Positions 44,203-52,030 of a stretch of DNA of 52,030 bases are shown here, one piece after another. The notes beneath the pieces were generated by a model. That model was not told where the DNA came from, made no database searches, and saw only the letters and a list, made by a program, of their open reading frames with translations. The position numbers and the translations under genes are program-made. How positions within the stretch are numbered: position 1 is the stretch's first letter; every line of letters begins with the position of its first letter. Source of the stretch: Planctomycetia bacterium TMED53 (GTDB lineage: Bacteria; Planctomycetota; UBA8108; UBA1146); contig NHDG01000056.1 in assembly GCA_002167285.1 (NCBI GenBank), forward strand, positions 1-52,030, read 5' to 3'.

Positions 44203-45396
44203 TTAAGACTGTTGGCCCCAAAGTGCTGACAGGCGTTCCAGCGCTGCATCCACCACGGAGCGTGAAGTCGCTACGGACAATCTGAGATGCCCTTTTGCCC
44301 GAGAACCAAACCATCGTTCAGCACCAGGGACTACAGCTACTCTTGCCTCTGTAAGAATGAATTCCGCCAGGGATTCACAATCCATATCAAATGCTGAAAC
44401 ACTTGGAAACAAGAGGAAGGTTCCTTCTGGTTTTGGACAATCAACACCGGCAAGTTGGGATAGTTGATCTGCCGTATAAGGAACAAGTGATTTTAAATGT
44501 TCCACAAAGGAGCTTCTCCAGGGGCCACCCTCTTTTAGTGCCGCCTCAGCTGCGACTTGTGAAAGTGCCGTAGCGCCACTTGTGGTATCGAGGACTCCTG
44601 AAAAATCGACAATCTTATTAAAGATGGTTTCATTTTCACAATGAAGGTATCCAACACGCATCCCTGAAAGCCCATCACTTTTTGAAAAACCGGAGATGGT
44701 GATAGTTCTTTTACGTATTTCATCAGAGAGGGAAGCGATCGAAGTCATCGGGATCGTTCCTATGATAATTTCGGACCAAACTTCGTCGCTGATGATGGTC
44801 AGGTTATGTTTTTCCGCAAGATTGGCCATCGCTGAAAGCTCTTCTTTGCGAAGAACCCTGCCTGTTGGATTATGGGGGTTACAAATTAAGAGTGCTTTCG
44901 TTTTGGAAGAGATCAGCGATTCCAAAGCTTCAAAATTGATCGAACCATCTATTGGAGAGACCGGGCAACGAAGAACTTTTGCGCCGGCAAGTTCACTACA
45001 ATGCGGCAATAAGAAATCTACGGGATCAAATGTGACCGCTTCGTCCCCAGGATTAAGGATCGCCCGACATGCAGCTTTGAGTGCGGCTGCTGCACCGTCT
45101 AAAACCAGGATTCGATCTGGGGAGGCGGAGATTGACCTATTACTCAGATCTTCACAAATGGCTTCACGTAAAGTTTCAAACCCCAGTTTAGGACAATATC
45201 CCAAGTAACCTTCTCGAGCATGTCTTTGGATCGCTTCGGAAACCGGTTCAGCAATCGGGAAGTCCATTTCGCCAGCAGTGAGAGGAATCACATCTTCTTC
45301 AACGGTTGCCCAACGCAGATTAAAGGCTGTTTTGCGTAGTTGAGATCGGTCAATTTGAGTGTCATCGAATATGAACGGTCTCGTTGGGGGGGCCAT
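44203..45396 (-). CDS. PLP-dependent aminotransferase, class I/II
   Basis: A fold-type-I aminotransferase of 397 aa. The PLP Lys is in ITISGFSKSDGLSGMRVGYL, preceded by the PLP-contacting Asn in LICNPHNPTGR and Asp in IISDEVWSE. The substrate-carboxylate Arg is probably the one in GHLRLSVA. The closest well-known relatives by pattern are AspC/PatB-type enzymes, but the amino donor cannot be told. It lies between the two FAD monooxygenase genes on the same strand, 49 bases after one and 196 bases before the other. It may therefore use an intermediate made by them, for example an amino-sugar or aromatic product; this is only a guess. Confidence 0.85.
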   Translation of the reverse strand: MAPPTRPFIFDDTQIDRSQLRKTAFNLRWATVEEDVIPLTAGEMDFPIAEPVSEAIQRHAREGYLGYCPKLGFETLREAICEDLSNRSISASPDRILVLDGAAAALKAACRAILNPGDEAVTFDPVDFLLPHCSELAGAKVLRCPVSPIDGSINFEALESLISSKTKALLICNPHNPTGRVLRKEELSAMANLAEKHNLTIISDEVWSEIIIGTIPMTSIASLSDEIRKRTITISGFSKSDGLSGMRVGYLHCENETIFNKIVDFSGVLDTTSGATALSQVAAEAALKEGGPWRSSFVEHLKSLVPYTADQLSQLAGVDCPKPEGTFLLFPSVSAFDMDCESLAEFILTEARVAVVPGAERWFGSRAKGHLRLSVATSRSVVDAALERLSALWGQQS

Positions 45397-45445
45397 ATCA
45401 GATGTTCTTTCCAGAGAAGTTGTGAATACATTATCTGCTTAAAAC

Positions 45446-46537
45446 TCATGCACAGATGGGAATGGTCATACTAAATTGCGAATCACGATTTAAAAAATTG
45501 TTTTGCAACTCTCTTCCTGCCAAAAGCCTGTTCTTTAGTACAGGCAGTCTTAGCTGTGCGTAGGTATCCATTTTCTGGCCGAGTTCTTTTTCGGCAGTGC
45601 TTGAAGTCTTGTCGATTAAATCGCCAAGTACTAGTGCGTCTTCTAAGGCAGATCCAACTCCTTGGCTGGTGAAAGTAAGCAAAGGATGAGCAGCATCCCC
45701 CACTAGGACGATGTTTCCTCGGTGGAACTGATTAGGGAGTTCTTTATCAGTGGTTCTACAAAGGTGAGTGTTTGCTAGATTCGCTTTTTTGATGACTTCA
45801 AGTGCCAATTTAGGCCATGAGCGCACTTCTTTGATTAGCCATGCGTTTCGGATTTCAGGTTTAGAAAAAACTTGAGGCCAGCGTTTGGCATCCCATTGGA
45901 AGTACCAAACTACTTTTTGATCACTAGTCGGAACCATACCCATGGCTGCGCCTTGAGAAGGATGGAGGTATTTTCGAAAACAATTATTCAATTCTGTTGG
46001 GAGGGCATTGAAAGAGCTAAAGCCAACAAGCTCTACCGTTTTTACTGGTGATAACGCTGAATCTATAAAGTACGTCTCTCTTACTTTTGAGCGAATTCCA
46101 TCCGCTGCGATGAACATGTCAGCTTCTATTTTTTTGCCACTGAGGAAAACGGCGCGGTTTGCAATGGAGAGGTCGTTAGGGAACTCAAAATGATCGAACT
46201 CTTCTTCAAAGTGTAGTGTTCCAGGTTTGAGCAGCGCTTGTAGTTTTTGAGTGATTTGGGATCTTTCGACTCCATGGCAGAGATCGATATTCTCTCTGTG
46301 AACGAGCCCCGATTCGCAATCGTGGGCTAAGTAGGACTGGATCGGTTGGGTACAAAGATCTGCAGAGACACCAAGTTTCTTCAGCAGGTTTACTGATGAG
46401 GATTTCAAGATCATTCCGTATCCGCCTTGATGTGAGGAATGTCGTTTTTCCCAAACGGTGACATGGTGCCCACTCTTTTGGAGGCGGACAGCAGTAGCCA
46501 AACCTGCGATACTCCCGCCGATGACGGCTATCTTCAT
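45446..46537 (-). CDS. FAD-dependent monooxygenase (group A-like)
   Basis: A 363-aa flavin monooxygenase. The FAD fold begins IAVIGGSIAGLATAVRLQ, with the acidic residue in VTVWEKRHSS. The DG motif is DMFIAADGIRSKVRE and the GD motif LVGDAAHPLLTFTSQG, all intact, in contrast to its paralogue at 42942. It is first in transcription order of the trio. Its start ATG at 46537 is preceded by GAGG within a threefold TTGAGG repeat (46542-46568). Substrates of this class are usually aromatic or polyketide-like. It is not adjacent to other biosynthesis genes, so the product, if any, is a small one. Confidence 0.83.
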   Translation of the reverse strand: MKIAVIGGSIAGLATAVRLQKSGHHVTVWEKRHSSHQGGYGMILKSSSVNLLKKLGVSADLCTQPIQSYLAHDCESGLVHRENIDLCHGVERSQITQKLQALLKPGTLHFEEEFDHFEFPNDLSIANRAVFLSGKKIEADMFIAADGIRSKVRETYFIDSALSPVKTVELVGFSSFNALPTELNNCFRKYLHPSQGAAMGMVPTSDQKVVWYFQWDAKRWPQVFSKPEIRNAWLIKEVRSWPKLALEVIKKANLANTHLCRTTDKELPNQFHRGNIVLVGDAAHPLLTFTSQGVGSALEDALVLGDLIDKTSSTAEKELGQKMDTYAQLRLPVLKNRLLAGRELQNNFLNRDSQFSMTIPICA

Positions 46538-46541
46538 TGAT

Positions 46542-46568
46542 TTACCTCAATTACCTCAAGCGCCTCAA
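46542..46568 (-). repeat. Threefold 9-bp repeat upstream of the FAD monooxygenase gene
   Basis: On the minus strand the sequence reads TTGAGGCGC, TTGAGGTAA, TTGAGGTAA, ending four bases before the ATG at 46537. The GAGG nearest to the start is a plausible ribosome site, and the other two copies could be spare sites or a regulator's binding repeats. The region from here to 46771 also holds the promoter of the histidine kinase, reading the other way. Confidence 0.65.
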
Positions 46569-46771
46569 GATTAGTTCCAATGCTATAAAATCCGGATTTA
46601 TATCGAGTCGGGACAGCCTGAAGTGTTTTTGTAAATTGCGCTGTAGAGCCTGAAAAACGCAGTTTTGAAAGGGTTTGGGGAAACATCCCAAAACGGAACT
46701 GAAGATCCTCTGAAGGCGTTTACTACCGACAAGGATATAGGGATCGATGTTTGTGAGTGGCGGGTGGATGG

Positions 46772-48724
46772 ATGCAGTCAGAGCCGGTGGTCAGTCTATT
46801 TAATCCGGTGGAGAAGCTGTCCGGGTTGATCCAATCGATTCGATTGGAACCCAATCAATATACGGATCTGTTTTCCCTGATCTACATTGCCCAGGCTTTC
46901 GTCATGCTTGTGACGGCCGGGATTTTTCTTCACTACTCGATTAAAGGTCGGTTTGATCGAGGTCGGCTGCTAACGATCCATTGGATCATGATTGCATTTT
47001 TTCATGTTGGTGCATTGCTTGCGCTACAAGATATTTCGAATGAAAACTTTTTTATCAATCGAGATTACACTTCGGTGGCTACTTGGTTTTGCCGCTATCT
47101 ATCGATCGCATTTCTAATCATGGGAACTTTTCAAACATATCTCGGAAATAGTTATAAAAGTTCAACGCTGCTCAAAACCGTATTCGGCTGCGCAATTCTT
47201 GCGGTCTCTGTTCAGTTGTTTACTGTGAACATGGAAGTAGGAGAAAGATTTGTTTTCAAATTGGTTCCACCTGCGATATTGACCGGCATTGTGTATATGG
47301 GGTTAGGGTTGTATTTTTGCCCATGCTTAAATCACCGCTTTATTAATAATAGAAAATTTTACTCTAGTTACACATTAAATGTCCCACTTCTCTTGTATGC
47401 CGCAACTCAATTTTATTTTGCATACTCTTACTCCAATCATCAGGGAATCGTCACATTCAATGCTGTTGCAATTCTGATGCTTGTTCAAATCGCATTGCAG
47501 TATCAAATCGGCATGGGCTTCTTCAAGGTGGGATTACTGACTCAAGAGCTAAGATCAAAAGAATTAAATGAGTTGGTTTTGAAGTCGGAGAAGTATGGAT
47601 TGGTTGGACAGCTTTCAGCGGGAATCGCTCACGATTTAAACAATGTTTTAACTTTGGTGATGGGTTCCGCAGAATTGGCGAAGAGAGATAAAGGCAAAGG
47701 TCGAAGCATAGATAGGCATCTCGATAAGATACTGAAGGGGTCAAAAAATGGAGCGTTCTTGACAAAAAAGTTGCTAAATCTGTCGAGGAAGAAAAGTTCG
47801 GAAGTCTCTCGAAGGATAGCTTTTTCTCCTGATGAAGTGATCTCTGATTCAAAGTATGTATTGGAGTCAGCGTTGCCAGCGAGTATTGAATTGGTGTTGG
47901 ATTTGAACCTCAATGGGCGAGAGATTATCACTTCAAGGAAAGAATTTGAAATGGTGTTGGTCAACTTGGTGATCAATGCCAAAGACGCTTTGAGTGATCT
48001 TCCTGATTCGGATGCCAGAGATCGACTTATTACGATTCGCTCTGAATTGGAAAACTGTAATGATCATACTCAAATGAGAAACATGAAGAGTGTTGCTAAC
48101 GCAGCCAAGATTGCGGTGATCGATAATGGGATCGGTATGGATGCCAAGACACTCGCAAATGCGGATGAATTTGGGTTTACGACCAAAGCCGAAAAAGGAA
48201 CAGGATTGGGTCTCTCTAACGCAGCGCGATTTGCCGAAGAGCATGGTGGGTGGCATCAGATTCATTCCACAGCGAATGAGGAGACCTCAATTGAGTTACA
48301 CATACCTATTAAATCGCAAAAGAAACAACTCAGAGTGATCACTGTTGGCTTTGACGAGGGATTTATCATGCGTTGTCAGCATTCCGATTGGTCAGTACTC
48401 CATTTAGGTGTAGAGGGCTTCAAAAACCTTCGTTTGTCTGAGACTGGTGGGGTTTTGATTTACCCGTCTAGCTGGCCATCGGGAGCAGAAATTTTATATG
48501 AGAAATTAATGCAAAGTGGAGCTCCAGCTAATTGGGGTTTGCTCAAAATAGAAGATCAGGACGGCGCTGATGAAATGAATGAGGCCAGTAGCGCTCATGT
48601 GTTTAAAGAGATCTCTCAGAAGTTTCTTAGCATTAGCCATTCTCAGAACGATCTACAAGAGGTCGTCGCTGAACTCGCGAAGCTGAGTTCAGGCCAAGAA
48701 GTCAAAAAGCTGGCAGTCTCTTAA
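46772..48724 (+). CDS. Membrane sensor histidine kinase with C-terminal receiver-like domain
   Basis: A 650-aa two-component sensor. About seven membrane helices fill residues 30-250, then comes a short coiled coil (LLTQELRSKELNELVLKSEK). The HisKA helix has the phospho-His in GQLSAGIAHDLNNVLTLV, and the ATP domain has the N box LVNLVINAKDAL, G1 VIDNGIGMD, F FGFTTKAEKG and G2 GTGLGLS. The last 120 residues resemble a receiver (LRVITVGFDEGF, GGVLIYPSSWPSG) but lack the usual DD/D/K set, so phosphotransfer there is unlikely. No response regulator is adjacent. The start is uncertain: ATG 46772 (MQSEP) is chosen over the GTG at 46757. Confidence 0.82.
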   Translation: MQSEPVVSLFNPVEKLSGLIQSIRLEPNQYTDLFSLIYIAQAFVMLVTAGIFLHYSIKGRFDRGRLLTIHWIMIAFFHVGALLALQDISNENFFINRDYTSVATWFCRYLSIAFLIMGTFQTYLGNSYKSSTLLKTVFGCAILAVSVQLFTVNMEVGERFVFKLVPPAILTGIVYMGLGLYFCPCLNHRFINNRKFYSSYTLNVPLLLYAATQFYFAYSYSNHQGIVTFNAVAILMLVQIALQYQIGMGFFKVGLLTQELRSKELNELVLKSEKYGLVGQLSAGIAHDLNNVLTLVMGSAELAKRDKGKGRSIDRHLDKILKGSKNGAFLTKKLLNLSRKKSSEVSRRIAFSPDEVISDSKYVLESALPASIELVLDLNLNGREIITSRKEFEMVLVNLVINAKDALSDLPDSDARDRLITIRSELENCNDHTQMRNMKSVANAAKIAVIDNGIGMDAKTLANADEFGFTTKAEKGTGLGLSNAARFAEEHGGWHQIHSTANEETSIELHIPIKSQKKQLRVITVGFDEGFIMRCQHSDWSVLHLGVEGFKNLRLSETGGVLIYPSSWPSGAEILYEKLMQSGAPANWGLLKIEDQDGADEMNEASSAHVFKEISQKFLSISHSQNDLQEVVAELAKLSSGQEVKKLAVS

Positions 48725-48740
48725 ATAGGAGCTGCTTCAA

Positions 48741-49391
48741 TCAGAATGCGACCGTTGTGGAGATTGTGGGGTCTTCTCCACCCAAGAGAATAAATGACAA
48801 GTTGATTCGGCCGCCTCTCCAGGTCACCAAGGGGTGTAGATTCTCCCCATCCCAGATTAACGAACCTTCCATAGTTTTACTCAAAACGTAATTAAAACTT
48901 CCAGGAGTTTTCCAACTATCATCGTCTGGTGTGTATGAGATGGAAATAGACCCGCTGGAGCGAGGATTTAAAAGCTTCGCGGCGGAGATCCAGAAAGCAC
49001 TGCCATCTACTTCGCCGGATGGCCATGCTGAACTGGTTCCCAAGATGATGGCCGGCCAACCGTTCTCAGCATTTCGGAGACGGTAGTTAATCTGTGGAAA
49101 CCATTCATCGGAATCTGCTCCGTACTCCAGGCCGACTTGCAGTTTCGGTGTTAAGAGGTTGGTCAGGCTGAATCCGAGATTTTCCCGATTGGTATCCTCG
49201 GCGAGAATGTTTCTCATCGTGAAGTTCCAATGACCATTTTGCATGTTTCCGTCGCCCCAAACTGAGGCTCCCTCACCCGGTCATCCGATTCACATGGGAA
49301 CCGATGGGCCTCTGGAAACGAGCTCACCGGAGGTGCTGCAGCCTGATAGAAGGATGAGCAGAATCAGAAGATGAATTCTGAACGGATTCAT
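48741..49391 (-). pseudogene. Outer-membrane lipoprotein gene with two in-frame TGA codons
   Basis: The track lists only the 167-codon tail (48741-49244). Reading upstream in the same frame, a GGAAGG site and ATG at 49391 start a lipoprotein signal, MNPFRIHLLILLILLSGC, and the frame continues to the tail except for TGA codons at 49290-49292 and 49281-49283. With C-to-T changes reversed these would be CGA (Arg). The body has Gly- and aromatic-rich beta strands (LQVGLEYGADSDEW, GSLIWDGENLHPLVTWRGG) and ends in Phe, like an outer-membrane barrel. Most other genes here use TGA as a stop, so decoding of TGA is unlikely, and a recent pseudogene fits best. Confidence 0.8.
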
Positions 49392-49585
49392 GTACGGCCT
49401 TCCAATGTTTGGCTTTCGTAGAAAAAGTAGCCTTATCATACATTTTTATCGGCATTTTTCAATTCTAGCTCACCAATATTTTCTAGTAAGCTTAGAACTT
49501 CTGATCTCAGTGAGTGGGTTGACCGCGACATTCAAATCTATAACTCGTTGATAATTGATAATCGCTTCTGATGGAGGTTGAGATC

Positions 49586-50347
49586 ATGGGTTCTCATTTT
49601 TCACTTTCAGGCAAAACTTTTTTGGTGACCGGTTCTACCACGGGTTTGGGTCGTGCAATGGCTTGTGCCTTGGGTGCAGCCGGAGCAAAAGTCGCCATGA
49701 ATTTTCGGAATGATTTAGAACGAGCTGAGGCGGCATTTTCTGATTTTCAGAACCAGGGTTACGAAGGCGGACTCTTTAGAGGGAGTGTGATCGATGCCGG
49801 GGATATCTCCCGATTAAGGCAAGAGATTGAATCTCAATTGGGCCCAGTGGATGGATTCATCGTTAACGCTACCCCCGCGCAGCCACTAAAGCCGATCGAA
49901 GAATATGACTGGGAGTTTTACCAGTCGATGATCGACTTCTTCATCAAGAGTCCCTACTTGTTGACTCGCGAATTCCTTCCCCATATGCGCGAACAGAAAT
50001 GGGGCCGCATTATCAATATCGCCAGTGAAGTGTTCACTCGAGGGGTGGCCCCTTTCAGTGCTTATGTGGCGGCAAAAGGGGGGCAATTAGGTTGGACCCG
50101 AAGTATGGCCAACGAGCTCGCTGCAGATGGAGTTACAGTCAACGCGATTTCTCCCGGCTGGATACCTGTGGAGCGCCATGCGGACGATCCAGAGGAAGAC
50201 AAGCAAGCCTACCTGGATCTGATCCCCATGCAGCGTTGGGGTGTACCTTCAGATATGGCGGGTGCTACAGTATTTCTGGCCAGTGACTCCTCAAGCTTTG
50301 TGACAGGGCAAAACATTCACGTCAATGGCGGAACCGTTCTCCCCTAG
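49586..50347 (+). CDS. Short-chain dehydrogenase/reductase (SDR), FabG-like
   Basis: A classical SDR of 253 aa. The start at 49586 (MGSHFSLSGKTFLVTGS) has GGAGG eight bases upstream; the track's earlier ATG overlaps that site. Motifs: coenzyme-binding TGSTTGLGRA (T-G-x3-G-x-G), the structural VNAT in place of NNAG, catalytic Ser in INIASEVF, and YVAAKGG (Tyr-x3-Lys). The ISPGW and C-terminal FVTGQNIHVNGGTVLP segments are typical of FabG-like enzymes. The coenzyme preference cannot be told firmly. It directly precedes a sugar-type ABC importer, which suggests that it oxidises or reduces the sugar or polyol that is taken up. Confidence 0.88.
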   Translation: MGSHFSLSGKTFLVTGSTTGLGRAMACALGAAGAKVAMNFRNDLERAEAAFSDFQNQGYEGGLFRGSVIDAGDISRLRQEIESQLGPVDGFIVNATPAQPLKPIEEYDWEFYQSMIDFFIKSPYLLTREFLPHMREQKWGRIINIASEVFTRGVAPFSAYVAAKGGQLGWTRSMANELAADGVTVNAISPGWIPVERHADDPEEDKQAYLDLIPMQRWGVPSDMAGATVFLASDSSSFVTGQNIHVNGGTVLP

Positions 50348-50407
50348 TCGTTTCATAGGTTATTGCAAGTCGTCGTTAGTTGAGAAGTAATTTGGAGGTG
50401 TGGTTCG

Positions 50408-51400
50408 ATGCGATACGGACTTTTAATCCTGTTGATTTTGGTGGGTTGCAGTAGTTCCGGGGATTCCGCTGCCAATGCGGAACCGAAGGTGGCATTCGTC
50501 ACCAATGGAGTCGCAGACTTTTGGATCTTGGCGGGCAAGGGCGTCGAGGACGCGAGTAAAGACCTGAAGATCGAAGCGACCTTTCACATGCCACCGGATG
50601 GACTGACCGATCAAAAACGAATCATCGAAGATCTCTTGGTGAAAGGGGTACAGGGAATCGCCGTTAGCCCCATCGATCCCGGCAACCAGACTCCATTTCT
50701 CAATGAAGTTGCCTCGCGAACCAAGTTGATCACTCATGATTCAGACGCCCCCGAATCCCAAAGACTTTGCTTTGTTGGAGTCGATAACTACGAAGCGGGT
50801 TGGATGTGTGGAGAAGTGGTCAAGGATGCGATTCCGGATGGTGGCCGGATTGCCGTCTTTGTTGGGCGCATGGAGCAAGAAAATGCCCGCTTACGAAGAC
50901 AGGGAATGATCGATTTTCTTCTGGGGCGAGAAGCAGACCCGACCCGCTACGATGAACCCGGTAACAAGATCGTCGGTAACGGTTACGAAATTGTGGCGAC
51001 TCTGACGGATCAATTTGATATGGCCAAGGGCAAGGCGAATGTGGAGGATACCCTTTCAGCATATGGGGATGTCGATTGCATGGTCGGCCTTTTTGCTTAT
51101 AACACGCCCCTGATCCTCGAGGCTCTCGGTCAATCTGGAAAACTCGGTGCCATCAAAGTGGTCGGCTTTGATGAAGATGAAAGAACCCTTGAAGGGATTC
51201 GTGCCGGAACCGTGCATGCAACGATCGTTCAAGACCCCTATGAGTATGGCGCGCTGTCCATAGCCGTTCTCAAATCTCTTCTTTCTGGTGATAGCACAGT
51301 CATTCCACCGGGAGGGCATCTGAAAGTTCCCGCAAAGGTCATCGGTAAAGACCAGGTCGATGAATTCCAGAAGGATATGCTCAAGAAATTGGGCAAGTGA
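50408..51400 (+). CDS. Sugar ABC transporter substrate-binding lipoprotein (RbsB-type)
   Basis: A periplasmic binding protein (peripla_BP_4 type) of 330 aa with a lipobox (LLILLILVGC, Cys at about 14). The ligand-binding fold begins PKVAFVTNGVADFWILAGKGVEDASK, with later GIAVSPIDPGNQTPFLNEVA, FVGVDNYEAGWMCGE and VVGFDEDERTLEGIRAGTVHATIVQDP, all characteristic of the ribose/galactose/xylose family. It should deliver a sugar or sugar-like ligand to an inner-membrane importer. It overlaps the ATPase gene by GTGA. An SDR precedes it, and any permease gene must lie beyond the right edge. Confidence 0.92.
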   Translation: MRYGLLILLILVGCSSSGDSAANAEPKVAFVTNGVADFWILAGKGVEDASKDLKIEATFHMPPDGLTDQKRIIEDLLVKGVQGIAVSPIDPGNQTPFLNEVASRTKLITHDSDAPESQRLCFVGVDNYEAGWMCGEVVKDAIPDGGRIAVFVGRMEQENARLRRQGMIDFLLGREADPTRYDEPGNKIVGNGYEIVATLTDQFDMAKGKANVEDTLSAYGDVDCMVGLFAYNTPLILEALGQSGKLGAIKVVGFDEDERTLEGIRAGTVHATIVQDPYEYGALSIAVLKSLLSGDSTVIPPGGHLKVPAKVIGKDQVDEFQKDMLKKLGK

Positions 51401-52030
51401 ACAGATCACCTTCAATTCTCAAGGCTCGCAGCATCAGCAAGTCTTTTGGTGGAGTTGAGGCACTGAAAGATGTCACTCTTTCCGTTGGCGAGAGTGAGAT
51501 CGTGGCGGTCATCGGCGAAAATGGTGCAGGCAAGAGCACTCTACTGAAGATTCTATGCGGAGTTTACCAGGCGGATTCCGGAGATGTTTTTTGTGCAGGG
51601 CACTTACAGAGATTCCTTGGAATTCATGACGCCATAAAGCAGGGGATCGCTTGTCTTCCACAGGAACTTGAGCTGTGTGAGTCGATGACAGTGGCAGAAA
51701 ATCTGTTACTGGGTCGAGAACCAGCTCAAAGATGGGGAATGATTGATGAAGAGCGCTCCAATGAGTTGGCACAGCGTTCTTTAGATCGTTTAAATCTGGA
51801 TTTTTCTCTAGACCAATTAGTTTCCTCTCTGGGCCACGGTCGTCGGCAATTGCTTTCGATCGCTCGATCTCTCGATGCGGAAGCCCGTGTGCTACTTCTC
51901 GATGAACCGACTGCGACTCTCTCTCCCGGTGAAACCGAGGTGCTTTTACAGACCCTTCGTGACCTTCGCCAGGCGGGAGGTTCGCTGATTCTTATCACGC
52001 ATCGGTTAGCAGAGGTGGAGGCGGTGGCAG
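51397..52030 (+). CDS. Sugar ABC transporter ATP-binding protein (RbsA/MglA-type), partial
   Basis: This gene runs off the right edge and is missing from the ORF track. It starts with GTG at 51397, overlapping the binding-protein stop. The first ATPase domain of the usual two is nearly complete: GGVEALKDVTLSVGESE, Walker A GENGAGKST, Q-loop CLPQELELCESMTVAENLLLG, Walker B VLLLDEPTATLSPGE and H-loop LILITHRLAEVE. The signature region reads SLGHGRRQLLSIARSL rather than the more common LSVGQQQ. It energises sugar import together with the binding protein. The second ATPase domain and the permease are expected to the right. Confidence 0.9.
   Translation, partial: MNRSPSILKARSISKSFGGVEALKDVTLSVGESEIVAVIGENGAGKSTLLKILCGVYQADSGDVFCAGHLQRFLGIHDAIKQGIACLPQELELCESMTVAENLLLGREPAQRWGMIDEERSNELAQRSLDRLNLDFSLDQLVSSLGHGRRQLLSIARSLDAEARVLLLDEPTATLSPGETEVLLQTLRDLRQAGGSLILITHRLAEVEAVA

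Noticed and set aside
49281-49292. TGA decoded as Trp or selenocysteine in this genome
   Set aside because: Many clear genes here end at TGA, including several ATGA overlaps, and no selenocysteine hairpin is evident after these codons. Mutation is simpler.
1-52030. tRNA, rRNA, CRISPR array, transposon or phage genes
   Set aside because: I looked in the gene-free gaps and among the ORFs and saw no cloverleaf-like gene, no spaced identical repeats, and no transposase or integrase motif. A covariance-model scan would be needed to exclude small RNAs.

Overview
The window looks like chromosomal DNA from a Gram-negative-type bacterium, most probably a planctomycete (Planctomycetota). This is an inference, not a database result. 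The supporting signs are: a secreted protein ending in two dockerin-like GDVNxDxxFNxSD repeats; two formylglycine-type sulfatases; LPS-assembly genes (KdsC and an LptC/LptA-type protein) that imply an outer membrane; an L28 protein with a glycine-rich internal insertion; and a multiheme cytochrome operon. Genes are dense, with many ATGA or GTGA stop/start overlaps. I see no tRNA, rRNA, CRISPR array, transposase or integrase.

Region 1 (1-10.1 kb): an rsmJ gene, then a compact minus-strand peptide-export locus of the NHLP/NHLM type. Read in its transcription direction it has a 65-aa precursor with a double-glycine leader (8544-8741), a strong terminator, a cyclic-nucleotide-binding-fold protein, an HlyD-type adaptor, a C39-peptidase ABC transporter and a second ABC transporter. 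No peptide-modifying enzyme is visible. The locus abuts the first 17 codons of a broken aquaporin gene (from 1201), and a complete aquaporin gene lies on its other side (9365-10036).

Region 2 (10.1-15.6 kb): a lipoprotein sulfatase, a dockerin-like secreted protein, a TolC-family outer-membrane protein and an unidentified membrane protein. Region 3 (15.6-17.5 kb): parA and parB (29-bp overlap) with two parS-like 16-mers just upstream. Region 4 (17.5-32.5 kb): mostly housekeeping genes. These are a metallophosphoesterase, tatA-like, an LPS block (kdsC, a giant LptC/LptA-type protein, a lipoprotein), scpA, fmt, rsmB, a VWA-TPR-sulfatase operon, rpmB, a galM-like lipoprotein and a DUF4345-type membrane protein.

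Region 5 (32.7-42.9 kb) is the most striking part: a seven-gene plus-strand operon for electron transfer. It encodes a pentaheme cytochrome c, a predicted outer-membrane beta-barrel, a membrane-anchored FAD/NAD(P)/[2Fe-2S] reductase, a tetraheme cytochrome, a protein fusing two cNMP-binding-fold domains to four [4Fe-4S] motifs, a five-helix membrane protein with two HX13H heme-b-type motifs, and a decaheme cytochrome with a cytoplasmic Cys tetrad. Together these could form a route from the cytoplasm to the cell surface. That reading is inference.

Region 6 (42.9-52.0 kb): a minus-strand trio of two FAD monooxygenase paralogues flanking a PLP aminotransferase; a seven-helix-type sensor histidine kinase; an outer-membrane lipoprotein gene broken by two in-frame TGA codons; and an SDR dehydrogenase followed by a sugar-type ABC importer (binding protein and the start of its ATPase), which runs off the right edge.
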